Assembly (NCBI GenBank): GCA_026874595.1
Contig: CM049319.1
Coordinates: 63,062,917 to 63,126,916 of the forward strand
DNA from: Sipunculus nudus
Lineage: Eukaryota; Annelida; Sipuncula; Golfingiida; Sipunculidae
Direction of reading: 5' to 3'
Length of the DNA stretch: 64,000 nucleotides
Part shown: one piece after another, positions 1 to 11,472 of the stretch
Layout: the number at the start of each line of letters is the position of its first letter
Numbering within the stretch: the stretch's first letter is position 1
The notes under the pieces: model-generated
What the model was told of the DNA's origin: nothing
The model's database searches: none
Seen by the model: only the letters and a program-made list of their open reading frames with translations
Program-made: the position numbers and the translations under genes

Positions 1-184
1 AGTCCAAGTCCCTAAAAATGTAGACTCAGTCCAAGTCGAGTTTGAGAGTCACATACAATTGAAGCGTTCAAAGGTGACGTTTCAAAGTTTGAAAGGTTAT
101 GTAAAATGTAATATATCGTGTACACGATTATCTCATTTTAGTTAAATGCTGTCAGCTGTAAGCGCAGTTTTTGATTGGTTAGTT

Positions 185-420
185 TGAGATAGTCGGCAGT
201 ACTCTGTGATTGCTTCCTTAACCAGCTTCGACGCTCTCGCGGTCCTACAGCTAGAAACTCTGGTGTCGCATCGAACGCTCGGACACCCAGAACCGAGCGT
301 CCGACAGCGATTAACTGTGACCGTTTCAGACGCTTATCCCCGTGTCCTGAAAGTCCTGGGTCCTTCCATCGTATTATGTATGAGGATTTATGTACCGTCT
401 TCTCTTTGCGCAGAACCCTG
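185..420 (+). repeat. Dispersed repeat R1, copy 1
   Basis: This stretch resembles 15725-15900. Both begin with agtcggcagt, then carry a 'gctagaaa' block, an 'accgagcgtc' block and an 'acagacgct/tcagacgct' block in the same order. Similarity is patchy, so both are old copies. The 71-codon open frame here is not conserved between copies and looks incidental. The family is not recognised. The flanks at 1-184 and 421-1625 are AT-rich with no gene or named repeat that I can see. Confidence 0.5.
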
Positions 421-1625
421 ATTCGTTCTCGATCCCGCTTTATCTTATGGTAGGTTCAACTTAAATAACCTGTGAATCTAAGCGCCAAAGAGGATTTCTC
501 CGTAAACAAAAATATATCCAGCTTTGGACAGATCGCCAAAATACGCCCTTTACAGTTACTAATTTTCAACGGAAATATGCGTTAAATAATATATAATATT
601 CTAGAGGACAATGACGTCACTCCACGTGCCGTTTCCTTGAAAGGGATCAGTATATCAACCTACAACATGGGGGCCATGGTTATTGTTCGTTGTGTTTATA
701 GTCACGGGCAACAATACCACGATGTCTAAGAGCGCTTTTTAATGATTTTAATTGAAAAGTTCTCAGGAGACACAGGTTTAGTTAACATTCCATGGCTCCT
801 ACTATCGTCAGCTCATGGTTGTCGACTTTTCGTCTACATATCGAACGTTCTTTTTTTCAAATATTATTATCTGCAGTCAGACATGCATACATAGACAATA
901 AAAAAGTCAATATGAACATTCATACTGTCAGATGATATTATGAAATTTATTTATCTATGCGGTAAATACACCACCTGTGTTATAGCATTACACGTATATT
1001 CATTTACATATATATACATATATACATATATTTTTCAGTTTACTGGCAAGCGCGTGTGGCTCCCTTGCATGCAGAATGCACAGATAAATATCTTTTGAAG
1101 TACAAAGTAACATCATTTATAAAAGGAGTATACTATTTCTGATGATCTTCCCCTAATTTCACTGTGCAAACTTTAACAGAACAGGTCGTAGTCAGTCATA
1201 ATTTACTGGTTCATTAAAAATATTTGTAACATGTAGACATCAATAAAGGTCAAAGGTCGGAGGACCTGTCAAAATCAACATGGTCGCTTAAAGCAATAAG
1301 AAAAGGGGTAGGCCTTGGAAAATCGAGTCGTTACCAGAATATCGAAAGCAAACACACGTACCCTAAACACAAAAGTACACGTTTACCGAAAAAAAACCGC
1401 TATTCATACATATTAAGGCCTTATCAAACTGGATAAAATAAGGACTCTTGCTTTTGTACGTAGTAAGCTACTTACCATAAACACTATATTCAAATGACTG
1501 AGAAATTTGGTATTAACTGTCCATTTTTATCGTATGAACCCATTGGTAAAAATATTCTCTTGCGTTAAATAAATATTTTGTAAATTATATTATGTAAATT
1601 ATATGTGCACATATTTCCCATTGGT

Positions 1626-1731
1626 TTATTTCTTGGGAAATGTCTCAATCGGCGTTGTCTCATTGATCTGTTTATTGCCGTCAGAGGTCGCTGGAGGCGG
1701 TCTTCTCAGGGGCGGAAGTCCGTTTGGTTTC
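1626..1731 (-). CDS. Possible 3'-terminal coding exon downstream of SLC9C1
   Basis: On the minus strand a pyrimidine-rich tract and a tag acceptor at 1733-1732 precede an open frame of about 34 codons. It is proline-rich at first, ends in PIETFPKK and stops with TAA at 1626-1628. AATAAA overlaps the stop codon. Composition is more coding-like than the flanks. It would need a donor exon ending two bases into a codon, whereas exon R at 9594 could donate only in phase 0, so at least one more exon would be needed between them and I cannot find it. It could also be the last exon of another gene, or chance. Confidence 0.25.
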
Positions 1732-3380
1732 CTACAATCAGAGATGCAGGAAATGAATAATTTAAAAAAATGAGACACATCTTTAATTATGAAAGAGGCT
1801 GAATTCAAATTTATTTGAAGGGGCAGCACAGGAATTAATAGCCTTTGCAAATACTGTCGCAAAGTTGGTGCAGTTTTATAAGTTCCTTAAATAATATTAA
1901 ACTAGAAAGAGATTGTATTCCAATGGAAAACCAGATATGATTCCCCTCAATATGGGCCTCCTATCCCCAGATTTAGGGAAAAAAATACGGACTACTTTAA
2001 AAGTTTCAAAATTCACAAATAATTTCTATTCCGGCTGAGTTGACCTTGAAGGTCAAGGTCACCGGTTTTGGACACTTCCGAGATTTGGGTAGAACATTTC
2101 ACGAAACCCTTCCCACAAAATATTTACCCAAATTCGTTTATTGATATAGAAATTAACCAGTATAACCTTCAAACTTATATAAGTATTACAACCGAGTGCG
2201 GGGTTTAAGAGAAATCCTGCTTTCTACAGATAAGAGATGGTCAGGTCAGTGGCCACTCAGGCAAAATGTGACGGAAATCCAGTAGTACCAGATAATGAAC
2301 TTTCCCGCCAAAATAACCTCAGAAGTGTCACCCCCATTAGCGCTAAGAAGTTCAACGAACCAGTGGCGTTTCATAAGGTCACTGGCATTACAGATATTTT
2401 TACACCGTATAATATTAAGCACTGTTTTACATACTGACTTTTAAGCGTATAATTTTTAAGTTCAGAAGACATGAGATGCACTAAAAGGCGAGAAGAGGGG
2501 CAGACGAATGAACTAACGAAGCTCGTTCATTTGTGGCTTCCTAGGCCATTCAGGTGAGAACGTCATTAGCAGGGCGTATTGTGATATTGTTTTGTTAATA
2601 TCATTAATGGATAGTTGCTGGACATCCTGCACTTGAGTCCCGACAATTCATTAATGAAAGTTTGATATATGATATGTATCCAGCAATTAGGACGTGGTGC
2701 ATGGTGGTCAGTCGTCTTGTAACAGGTCTGGGATGGGGTCTCCGACTCAGTCATGGGCCTTAATACGTGAAGCAAATAACATTTTTGCAAGCTAATTCCC
2801 GTTTGTGTGTGTATGTTTCTGTGTATTTGTGTGTGGTATTGTTATAATTATTATTGTTGCAAATAGAAAAGTGGTATGAGACTACATGTTTACCACCGCC
2901 ATTATCAAAAAACAAAATTTGCCGTGAGCTACACAATGTCTCACAGTTCCCCAGATCCATGGTTGGATGATGGGTAAACAAAGGGGGCAACATGACACCA
3001 GTGAATTGCTTTGGCCGATAAATAAAATGCCTTATCTCGAAATGGTATAAAATACCTTTTGTTGAAAAAGACATTAAAGTGATCCAGCTTACCTCCAAAA
3101 TGAGGTTTTATCCAAACCCTTCAGAAAATTCCGTTAAAATCAGTGAACATTAATTTTGAAGTATAGGGGCTAACAAACAAACGAATGAAGCTACCAACCA
3201 AGATCAAAACAATACCTCATCACTGACGGCGTTTTAACTATATCTTACGCATTGTGTGTACATTTAAATCATCAATATGTGACTGCTTACCTATGTCCAA
3301 TCATTTCTTCTTCTGATCCCGTTTCACTAATTCTTCCTTGTTTGCTTTTCTTCAGATTTATATGCGAACTCTGTAGCAAA

Positions 3381-3381
<1 letters not shown>
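1732..3381. other. AT-rich stretch without recognised gene
   Basis: No convincing coding exon is visible. Around 2038-2110 there is one monomer-like piece with the palindromic core 'ttgaccttgaaggtcaagg', related to the type-B repeats at 25200-26180. The minus-strand open frames at 2566-3098 lack coding character. Confidence 0.4.
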
Positions 3382-3447
<66 letters not shown>

Positions 3448-3800
3448 TATTATTATTATTATTATTATAGAAATGCTGCTGCTACAACTACTGCTTCTGC
3501 TACTATTACTAATACTTGTACTTCTTCTATTACTAAAAATAATACTTGGAGATAATAATAGCATTAATAATTGCTTATGATTAAAATAATGATTAAAATT
3601 ATGATGATATGGTTCATGAACTTGACATATTTATTTTTAAATTATTTCTGTTCATTTCAGAAAAAGTAAAACCATATTAATAGAAATAATGATGATGATA
3701 ATAATTATAATAATAATAATAATAATCAAATTAAAAATAAAAATAAAAAAAATTATAATAATGATAATAATAATAATTATTATTATTATTAGTATAGTAA
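3382..3800. repeat. (AAT)n/(ATT)n microsatellite and degenerate trinucleotide region
   Basis: A run of AAT triplets from 3382 to about 3447 flips to ATT triplets until about 3469, giving a potential hairpin. Degenerate CTG/CTA/CTT triplets follow, and AAT-rich patches continue to about 3800. Homopolymeric peptides from this region are artefacts. Confidence 0.9.
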
Positions 3801-4570
3801 TAATTAGATGACAGTAATAAAATTATCAATTTACTCTTCTGATTGTTATTAATTATTTTAGGTCAGTGATTCCAAATAAACTACATGTATTTATTTCCCC
3901 AGAACGATGTCATTGACCAAAGTCAGCGATTCAAAATGAGCTATAGGTGCAGAGCGGTGTCATTGATCAGAGAGCTGACAAAGCCCATTGCCTAAAGGAG
4001 CGGTCATCACTGGCACAAACACTCAGCTGAAGTGAATTTCCTAGGCGTAGCCTTGTAGTTAAGGCGTTGAACCTTGGACTCCGCCCTGGGCCTTGCTTCG
4101 AGGATTTTAAAGATTTTACAGCGAATTTTGACAGAGATGCCCTCTAATGTATGAGCTTAAGGTAAAGATGTCTGAACCAAAGCCAAAGAAATTATAAATA
4201 TTATTGTAGGGAATCACCGTTCATATTTTCAAGAATAATATGAGGAAGAATAAAGTATTTCCGGTTTTCTACAATTCTCCTAAAGAAAACCATAAACATT
4301 TTATAAGAAAACTTGAGTCAAAATTATCGGAGTTTATGGGAGATTTAAAAAAAAATATAGGCAAAATACTTAGGCTTTCATTGCATGCCACGTTTTACCT
4401 AGTTATTTATTTTACCATAACCATGCTCCCAGCAGCATAAAAGGTCTGCTTAATTTGCTTAATAAACTAACCCAGACAGTTCTACAAAACAGCCGAATCT
4501 GTACAATGACGACGGAAAAAAATAACAATATTGGCAGATTTATAAGGAGAACGATTGTGCTGTGAAAAGA

Positions 4571-7500
4571 GATTTAGGAAATTATGGTCTAAATTCTGGA
4601 TTGTATAAGAAAATATAAGAGAATATGTCTAGATACTAGAAAATTTAAGGAAACTATTGGATATTTGTCTATATACTGGAAAATATAGGAAAATATTAGA
4701 GATTATAGTCTAAATACTGGAACATATATGAAACTACTAGAGATTATGGTCTAAATACTGGAAAATATAGGAAACTATTGGAGATTATGGTCTAAATACC
4801 GGAAAATAAAGGAAACTATTGGAGATTATGGTCTGAATACTGGAAAATATAGAAAACTATTGGAGATTATGGTCCAAATACCGGATAATATAGGAAAAGA
4901 TTGGAGATTATGGTCTTAATACTGGAAAAATAGGAAACTAGTGGAGATTATGGTCTAAATACTGGAAAAAATAGGAAACTATTGGAGATTATAGTACAAA
5001 TACCGGAAAATCTAGGAAACTATTGGAGATTATAGTCTAAATACTGGAAAATAAAGGAAACTATTGGAGATTATGGTCTAAATACTGGAAAAAATAGGAA
5101 ACTATTGGAGAATATGGTCCAAATACCGGATAATATAGGAAACTATTGGAGATTATGGTCTAAATACTGGAAAATATAGGAAACAATTGGAGATTATGGT
5201 CTAAATACTGGAAAATGGAGGAAACTATTGGAGATTATGGTATGAATACTGGACATAATAGGAAACTATTGGATATTATGGTCCAAATACCGGATAATAT
5301 AGGAAACTATTGGAGATTATGGTCTTAATACTGGAAAATATAGGAAACAATTGGAGATTATGGTCTAAATACTTGATATAATAGGAAACTTTAGGAGATT
5401 ATGGTCAAAATACTGGAAAATATAGGAAACTTTTGGAGATTATGGTATGAATACTGGACATAATAGGAAACCATTGGATATTATGGTCCAAATACTTGAA
5501 AATATAGGAAACTATTGGAGATTATAGTCTCAATACTGGAAACTAAAGAAAACTATTGGAGAATATTGTCTAAATACTGGCTTTAATAGGAAACTATTGG
5601 AGATTATGGTCTATATACTGGAAAATAAAGGAAACAATTGGAGATTATGGTCTAAATACTTGATATAATAGGAAACTTTAGGAGATTATGGTCCAAATAC
5701 TGGAAAATATAGGGAACTATTGGAGATTATGGTCCAAATACTGGAAAATGAAGGAAACTATTGGAAATCATTGTCTTAATACTGGAAAATGTAGGAAACT
5801 ATTGGAGATTATGGTCTAAATACTGGAAAATATAGGAAACTATTGGAGATTATGGTCTAAATACTTGATATAATAGGAAACTTTAGGAGATTATGGTCAA
5901 AATACTGGAAAATATAGGAAACTTTTGGAGATTATGGTCCAAATACTGGAAAATGAAGGAAACTATTAGAGATTATGGTCTAAATACTGGAAAATATAGG
6001 AAACTATTTGAGATTATGGTCTAAATACTGGAAAATATAGGAAACTATTGGAGATTATGGTCTTAATACTGGATATAATCCGATACTTTTGGAGATTACG
6101 GTCCAAATACCGGAAAATCTAGGAAACCATTGGAGATTATAGTCTAAATACCGGAAAATAAAGGACACTGTTGGAGATTATGGTCTAAATACTGGAAAAT
6201 ATAGGAAACTATTGGAGATTATGGTCTCAATACTGGAAAATATAGGAAACTATTGGAGATTATGGTCTAAATACTTGATATAATAGGAAACTTTAGGAGA
6301 TTATGGTCAAAATACTGGAAAATATAGGAAACTTTTGGAGATTATGGTCCAAATACTGGAAAATGAAGGAAACTATTGGAGATTATGGTCAAAATACTGG
6401 AAAATATAGGAAACTATTTGAGATTATGGTCTAAATACTGGAAAATATAGGAAACTATTGGAGATTATGGTATGAATACTGGACATAATAGGAAACTATT
6501 GGATATTATGGTCCAAATACCGGATAATATAGGAAACTATTGGAGATTATGGTCTTAATACTGGAAAATATAGGAAACAATTGGAGATTATGGTCTAAAT
6601 ACTGGAAAATGGAGGAAACTATTGGAGATTATGGTATGAATACTGGACATAATAGGAAACCATTGGATATTATGGTCCAAATACTTGAAAATATAGGAAA
6701 CTATTGGAGATTATAGTCTCAATACTGGAAACTAAAGAAAACTATTGGAGAATATTGTCTAAATACTGGCTTTAATAGGAAACTATTGGAGATTATGGTC
6801 TATATACTGGAAAATAAAGGAAACAATTGGAGATTATGGTCTAAATACTTGATATAATAGGAAACTTTAGGAGATTATGGTCCAAATACTGGAAAATATA
6901 GGGAACTATTGGAGATTATGGTCCAAATCTTGGAAAATGAAGGAAACTATTGGAAATCATTGTCTTAATACTGGAAAATGTAGGAAACTATTGGAGATTA
7001 TGGTCTAAATACTGGAAAATATAGGAAACTATTGGAGATTATGGTCTAAATACTTGATATAATAGGAAACTTTAGGAGATTATGGTCAAAATACTGGAAA
7101 ATATAGGAAACTTTTGGAGATTATGGTCTTAATACTTGAAAATGAAGGAAACTATTAGAGATTATGGTCTAAATACTGGAAAATATAGGAAACTATTGGA
7201 GATTATGATATGAATACTGGACATAATAGGAAACTATTGGAGATTATGGTCCAAATACTTGAAAATATAGGAAACTATTGGAAATTATAGTCTCAATACT
7301 GGAAACTAAAGAAAACTATTGGAGAATATTGTCTAAATACTGGCTTTAATAGGAAACTATTGGAGATTATGGTCCAAATACTGGAAAATGAAGGAAACTA
7401 TTGGAAATCATTGTCTTAATACTGGGAAATGTAGGAAACTATTGGAGATTATGGTCTAAATACTGGAAAATATAGGAAACTATTGGAGATTATGGTCTAA

Positions 7501-8265
7501 ATACTTGATATAATAGGAAACTTTAGGAGATTATGGTCAAAATACTGGAAAATATAGGAAACTTTTGGAGATTATGGTCCAAATACTGGAAAATGAAGGA
7601 AACTATTAGAGATTATGGTCTAAATACTGGAAAATATAGGAAACTATTTGAGATTATGGTCTAAATACTGGAAAATATAGGAAACTATTGGAGATTATGG
7701 TCTTAATACTGGATATAATCCGATACTTTTGGAGATTACGGTCCAAATACCGGAAAATCTAGGAAACCATTGGAGATTATAGTCTAAATACCGGAAAATA
7801 AAGGACACTGTTGGAGATTATGGTCTAAATACTGGAAAATATAGGAAACTATTGGAGATTATGGTCTTAATACTGGAAAATATAGGAAACTATTGGAGAT
7901 TATGGTCTAAATACTTGATATAATAGGAAACTTTAGGAGATTATGGTCAAAATACTGGAAAATATAGGAAACTTTTGGAGATTATGGTCCAAATACTGGA
8001 AAATGAAGGAAACTATTGGAGATTATGGTCTAAATACTGGAAAATATAGGAAACTATTTAAGATTATGGTCTAAATACTGGAAAATATAGGAAACTATTG
8101 GAGATTATGGTCTAAATACTGGATATAATCCGAAACTTTTGGAGATTACGGTCCAAATACCGGAAAATCTAGGAAACCATTGGAGATTATAGTCTAAATA
8201 CCGGAAAATAAAGGACACTGTTGGAGATTATGGTCTAAATACTGGAAAATATAGGAAATTATAGA
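4571..8265. repeat. Long minisatellite, unit about 41 bp
   Basis: About 90 tandem units of roughly 41 bp, each built from 'ggagattatggtctaaatac' followed by 'tggaaaatataggaaactat'. Variant units (with 'cttgatataata', 'ctggctttaatagg' or 'ggatataatccgatac') recur at fixed distances, notably about 410 bp (10 units) and about 1,188 bp (29 units), so there is higher-order structure. All units contain stops in every frame, so it is not coding. The right flank (tttttaaacaggaaa, then agtcagcggaaa) also follows a single-unit relative at 48428-48545. Confidence 0.95.
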
Positions 8266-8829
8266 AGAGTCTTTTTAAACAGGAAAATATAAGAGTCAGC
8301 GGAAACCCTGTTATTGGGAACAATGTTGTTTTTCTCTGGGCTGTCATAATCCTATTTAAAGTACATAACATTTCAATAATACTTTGCTGTGTAGTTATAC
8401 ACTTCGTCGTCCTTTTTTACCGTTGCTTTGTATGGCAAGGTTCTCCGTGTCGTGTCACCAGGGTGGGCCAGAACTAAGAATTATAATCAGATAAATGAGA
8501 GCTTAGTATCACATTTTGCATCCAGCTGCAGATTTTAAACATGCGACTCCCGCTGTCGCCAGTGTGATATAACAGCTCCTAAAACAGGGCCAAGAATCAG
8601 ACCAACGACACCGGGTATCTAGGTGTGATCAGACCAATAAGAGCTAGTGTCGTATTAAAAAATTGAATTTCCGCTTTCTGGGTAAACCTCCCAACTCTGG
8701 TCCCCCTTAGTAATAAACCTTTGTCATAATTCTGGATCCTGTTCTACTCCCGATAGAAGTAACCGTTTCCCTTAGCCCGGATCCTCCATGGTTCTGATAT
8801 AAGTTCCCCTTTCTATGATCGTTGATCTT
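8266..8829. other. Unique-looking intergenic or intronic stretch
   Basis: It lies between two tandem arrays. I see no exon with matching splice sites and no recognised repeat beyond the minisatellite tail at its left end. Confidence 0.4.
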
Positions 8830-9290
8830 ACCAGCACATAATAAGGTTTGATATTCTTATATGTTCCTTATAGCGCCTCAATTCCCTATCAGTCTGGATA
8901 TTCATTTGTCCCTGATAGCCCCCCCCCCCCTTTTAGGTGTGGATATCCACCAGACTCAAATAGTCCACCTACAATCATGTCTTGATATACCGCTGTCCCT
9001 GACAGAATCCCCCTTCCCTTTAAGTCTGGATATATTCCTCTGTCCCTGACGGAGTCTCCCCTTTAAGTTTGGATATTAATCTGTCCCTGATAGAATCCCC
9101 CTTCCCTTTAACTTTAGGTATCCTCTGCCCCTGATAGAGTCCCCCCTTTCAGTCTGGATTTTAATTTGTCCCTGGTAGTTCCCCCTTCTCTTTAAGTCTA
9201 GATATTTCACTGACCCGGATAGTCTCCCTTCCCCATGCGTCTGATTATTTTGCTGTCCCTGATAGAGTCCCTTATTTGATTCTGACCGCC
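8830..9290. repeat. Degenerate tandem array, unit about 45 bp
   Basis: About 9-10 diverged units, each containing 'agtctggatat', 'ctgtccctgatag' and 'tccccctt'. A C12 run lies at 8919-8930. The pyrimidine bias and frequent indels make it non-coding. Confidence 0.85.
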
Positions 9291-9320
9291 TACTCTTTGG
9301 GAAAAAGGCCTCTATGGGGG

Positions 9321-9500
9321 CCTGGACAGTGGAGGGGTGAAACGCTTGGCTCCTTCCGTTGGCGAATAGGGTTCGATCCCCGGCGTGACTATGCGTGTGG
9401 GCTGTAGTTGCCCGTCCGAGGCTGGTGGTTTTGTCTGGGTTGTCCGGTTTCCTACACCTCTACAGACTACCAAACGGCATCATCTGAGCCGTGGAGAATG
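9321..9500 (+). repeat. tRNA-derived SINE, family S1, copy 1
   Basis: The B-box-like core gggttcgatcccc is at 9369-9381, preceded by a tRNA-like 'gtgaaacgcttggct' segment. The body ends with 'cctacacctctacagactac'. The same order of blocks occurs on the minus strand at 58421-58596, which defines a dispersed family. An RNA polymerase III promoter is expected for such elements. The A box is degenerate here, so this copy is probably inactive. Confidence 0.7.
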
Positions 9501-9581
9501 CCACGATTTGTTATTTAAACTATTTGGACCATCCATGTAACAGTTTATATATAAAAAATATGTTCCCTGTGTTCCTCTTGG

Positions 9582-9998
9582 TTATAGACGTACCGTTGCA
9601 CTGCCTGAAGAAGAAACACTCATATCACTTATTCTGGCCAGTAATTCTGTACGATGTTTTGAGGCGTGCCTCAGACAGAAATGGCTGCCTGGGTCGATGA
9701 CGCTACCCCTGCGGAACCCCGTGGCAGACCCTCTCCGCTCATGTATGCCCGATTCTCTGGGGACGAAAAGGAGAATTGGTTTTTGTGAATTATCGTGTTT
9801 GGGGATGAGCTTTTCTTGTGCTATATGAATGGCACATGGTCCTTTGTATATGTCCCTTGTTGTATTGCTGACAACCGTGCCGTTGATAAGACACAAATCC
9901 GACATGGCGCTTGGGTCGACTTCAAAGTCTAGGCAGTTACTCAGGTCCACAACAACACATTGTTCCAGGTGTAGGCGGACTTTGTCTTGTGTCCAGCC
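9582..9998 (-). CDS. SLC9C1: SLC9C1 exon R: C-terminal cytosolic tail
   Basis: The exon starts after ttttcag with GGC TGG ACA in phase 0, joining ...QPSFY to GWTQDKVRLHLEQC. It encodes residues 852-989 of the visible product and is read to TAA at 9582-9584. It holds the end of the CNBD C-helix region and a tail rich in Ser, Arg and His (GSATGFRRGSVIDPG, SDMSVSSSGSA) with candidate phosphorylation sites. A perfect donor, GTACGT, lies at 9593-9588 exactly in phase 0, four codons before the stop. The true exon may therefore end at 9594 and splice further downstream. No AATAAA is evident just after the TAA on the minus strand. Confidence 0.85.
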   Translation of the reverse strand, partial: GWTQDKVRLHLEQCVVVDLSNCLDFEVDPSAMSDLCLINGTVVSNTTRDIYKGPCAIHIAQEKLIPKHDNSQKPILLFVPRESGIHERRGSATGFRRGSVIDPGSHFCLRHASKHRTELLARISDMSVSSSGSATVRL

Positions 9999-10267
9999 CT
10001 GAAAAGACAGTGTAAAAATAACATAAGTGAAAATACTGTAGATTTAAATACCGTAAAATACCGTTAAAATCGTAATATAGAGTAAAATACCGTAGAATAA
10101 ATAGCTATACCGTAAAAAAATTTAAAAAATATTTCAAAAGCTACACTAAGGCTACACGCTGTCCCTGTGTTTAAAACCTATGCAAACGATATTACCGATT
10201 ATTATGCATGTAAATAAACGCATATACACACACGGGGGGGGGGGGGGGGGGAGAATGTTGTACTTAC
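9999..10267 (-). other. Intron with 'taccgtaaaat' repeats
   Basis: A short intron. At 10030-10125 the motif 'aaataccgtaaaat' recurs five or six times with small changes. A G18 run lies at 10234-10251, and (CA)n just before it. Confidence 0.8.
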
Positions 10268-10405
10268 GTAAAACGATGGTTGGCTCATCAGGATGCTGAC
10301 AGAAAGACGGAGTGCGCAGACCCGCCACAGACGGTGTTCGAGGGAGGGTTCTTCCCTATACAAGTCAAGAGCGACACGCATGGCCTCCAAACTGACGAAA
10401 TATAG
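10268..10405 (-). CDS. SLC9C1: SLC9C1 exon Q: end of CNBD, C-helix
   Basis: I placed the acceptor at tattttag (10407-10406), which keeps phase 0 after exon P and gives LYFVSLEAMRVALDLY. Using the nearer 'cgtcag' would break the frame. The 46 codons (visible residues 806-851) cover the last beta strand and the amphipathic helix following the phosphate-binding cassette, ending RVCALRLSVSILMSQPSFY before a GTAAGT donor. Confidence 0.9.
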
Positions 10406-11283
10406 CTAAAATAAATAAAAAAGTTTTTTATATGCAACACTGAATCAAAGGATTATTAATTTTGGAATAAGGGTTGTAGTCGTATTTTAGAAATTACTGA
10501 GAGAACTGGCTTTTAAGAATCAAAACTAGAAATTATTGCGACCATGAAGGTCCTCAATCATAGGGTCCCTCAATGAACTCCAAGATGGCTGCCGGGATGT
10601 AATATTGGACTTCTAATAGGAGTGGAAATCAATAGCACACATCCGTTCAAAGTACGAACTTCAGTAACAAAATCATAGCAATTGCTCACACAAATCTCAA
10701 GAATATGCATAGAAATAAAAACTAAAACGCTCTTACGTAGTTCATGTAGTTTCTGACAGATAAAGCTTTGATAAAATGTCAAATGTCTTAGGATTTAAGT
10801 GAAATTATGGAAAATGCCCCCCCCCCCCCACCTAGCGGGACACATTTGGTACGAGAGTTCAGGAATAAAAGCGTTTTGATCCAAGGCGCTGCAATAGAGG
10901 TAGTGCGTGACAAAAGTCGAATGTCACAAACGTACATTATAATATGATATGAAGACAACTTGGGCGGGGATGCGGGGAAGCGAAAGTCTCAGTGTGCGTG
11001 TGTGAATTGCGGGGGGGGGGGGGGGGGGGCGTGTAAAGTGGCTCAGTCGTGATGCTTTCCCCTTGCTATATGGCAGCATTTACGACTTTGTGGGACATCT
11101 GTTGGTATACTATAAATAACTACTTCAAATTCCTACCCAAATTCCTATCCTGAGCCAGTTTAAAAATTCATGACTCAGTTAGATCTTTCAAGTTGCGCTA
11201 TAACGTGTTAGTTACACATTTTAGAGGCAAATAGAATAACTATTAGTCTAGAGGGGATTGAGGGGGAGGGGGTGTGTACGTAC
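10406..11283 (-). other. Intron, no gene recognised
   Basis: Holds a C13 run (10817-10829) and a G19 run (11011-11029) amid otherwise unremarkable AT-rich sequence. The minus-strand open frame at 10570-10782 lacks coding character. Confidence 0.6.
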
Positions 11284-11472
11284 CTGTACAGCGGTCTCAC
11301 ATATAACAGTTGCTTTGCGTTGCTCACCAGTTAGAACGGCCATCTCACCTAGAACGTTACCAGTGGTTAGATAATCACAGAATTTTTCTTGGACCTTTTC
11401 AAATTGACCCTTGTCATGGTGCATGTTTGTGATGCTTGAACCCCTCTGACTGTAATTCAAACATTTGTCCAC
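11284..11472 (-). CDS. SLC9C1: SLC9C1 exon P: CNBD with phosphate-binding cassette
   Basis: Phase 0 at both ends (acceptor tttttcag, donor GTACGT), 63 codons, visible residues 743-805. It contains TTGNVLGEMAVLTGEQRKAT, the phosphate-binding cassette: Gly-Glu-Met-Ala followed by Leu and an Arg before Ala-Thr, the pattern that contacts the cyclic nucleotide phosphate in CNBDs. Upstream is a hydrophilic insert (NYSQRGSSITNMHHDKGQ) in the loop between beta strands, longer than in HCN or CNG channels. In the family this domain binds cAMP; nucleotide specificity cannot be read here. Confidence 0.95.

Noticed and set aside
4040-4120. tRNA-like segment 'gtagttaaggcgttgaacc'
   Set aside because: A-box-like only; the B box is too degenerate and there is no second copy in the window.
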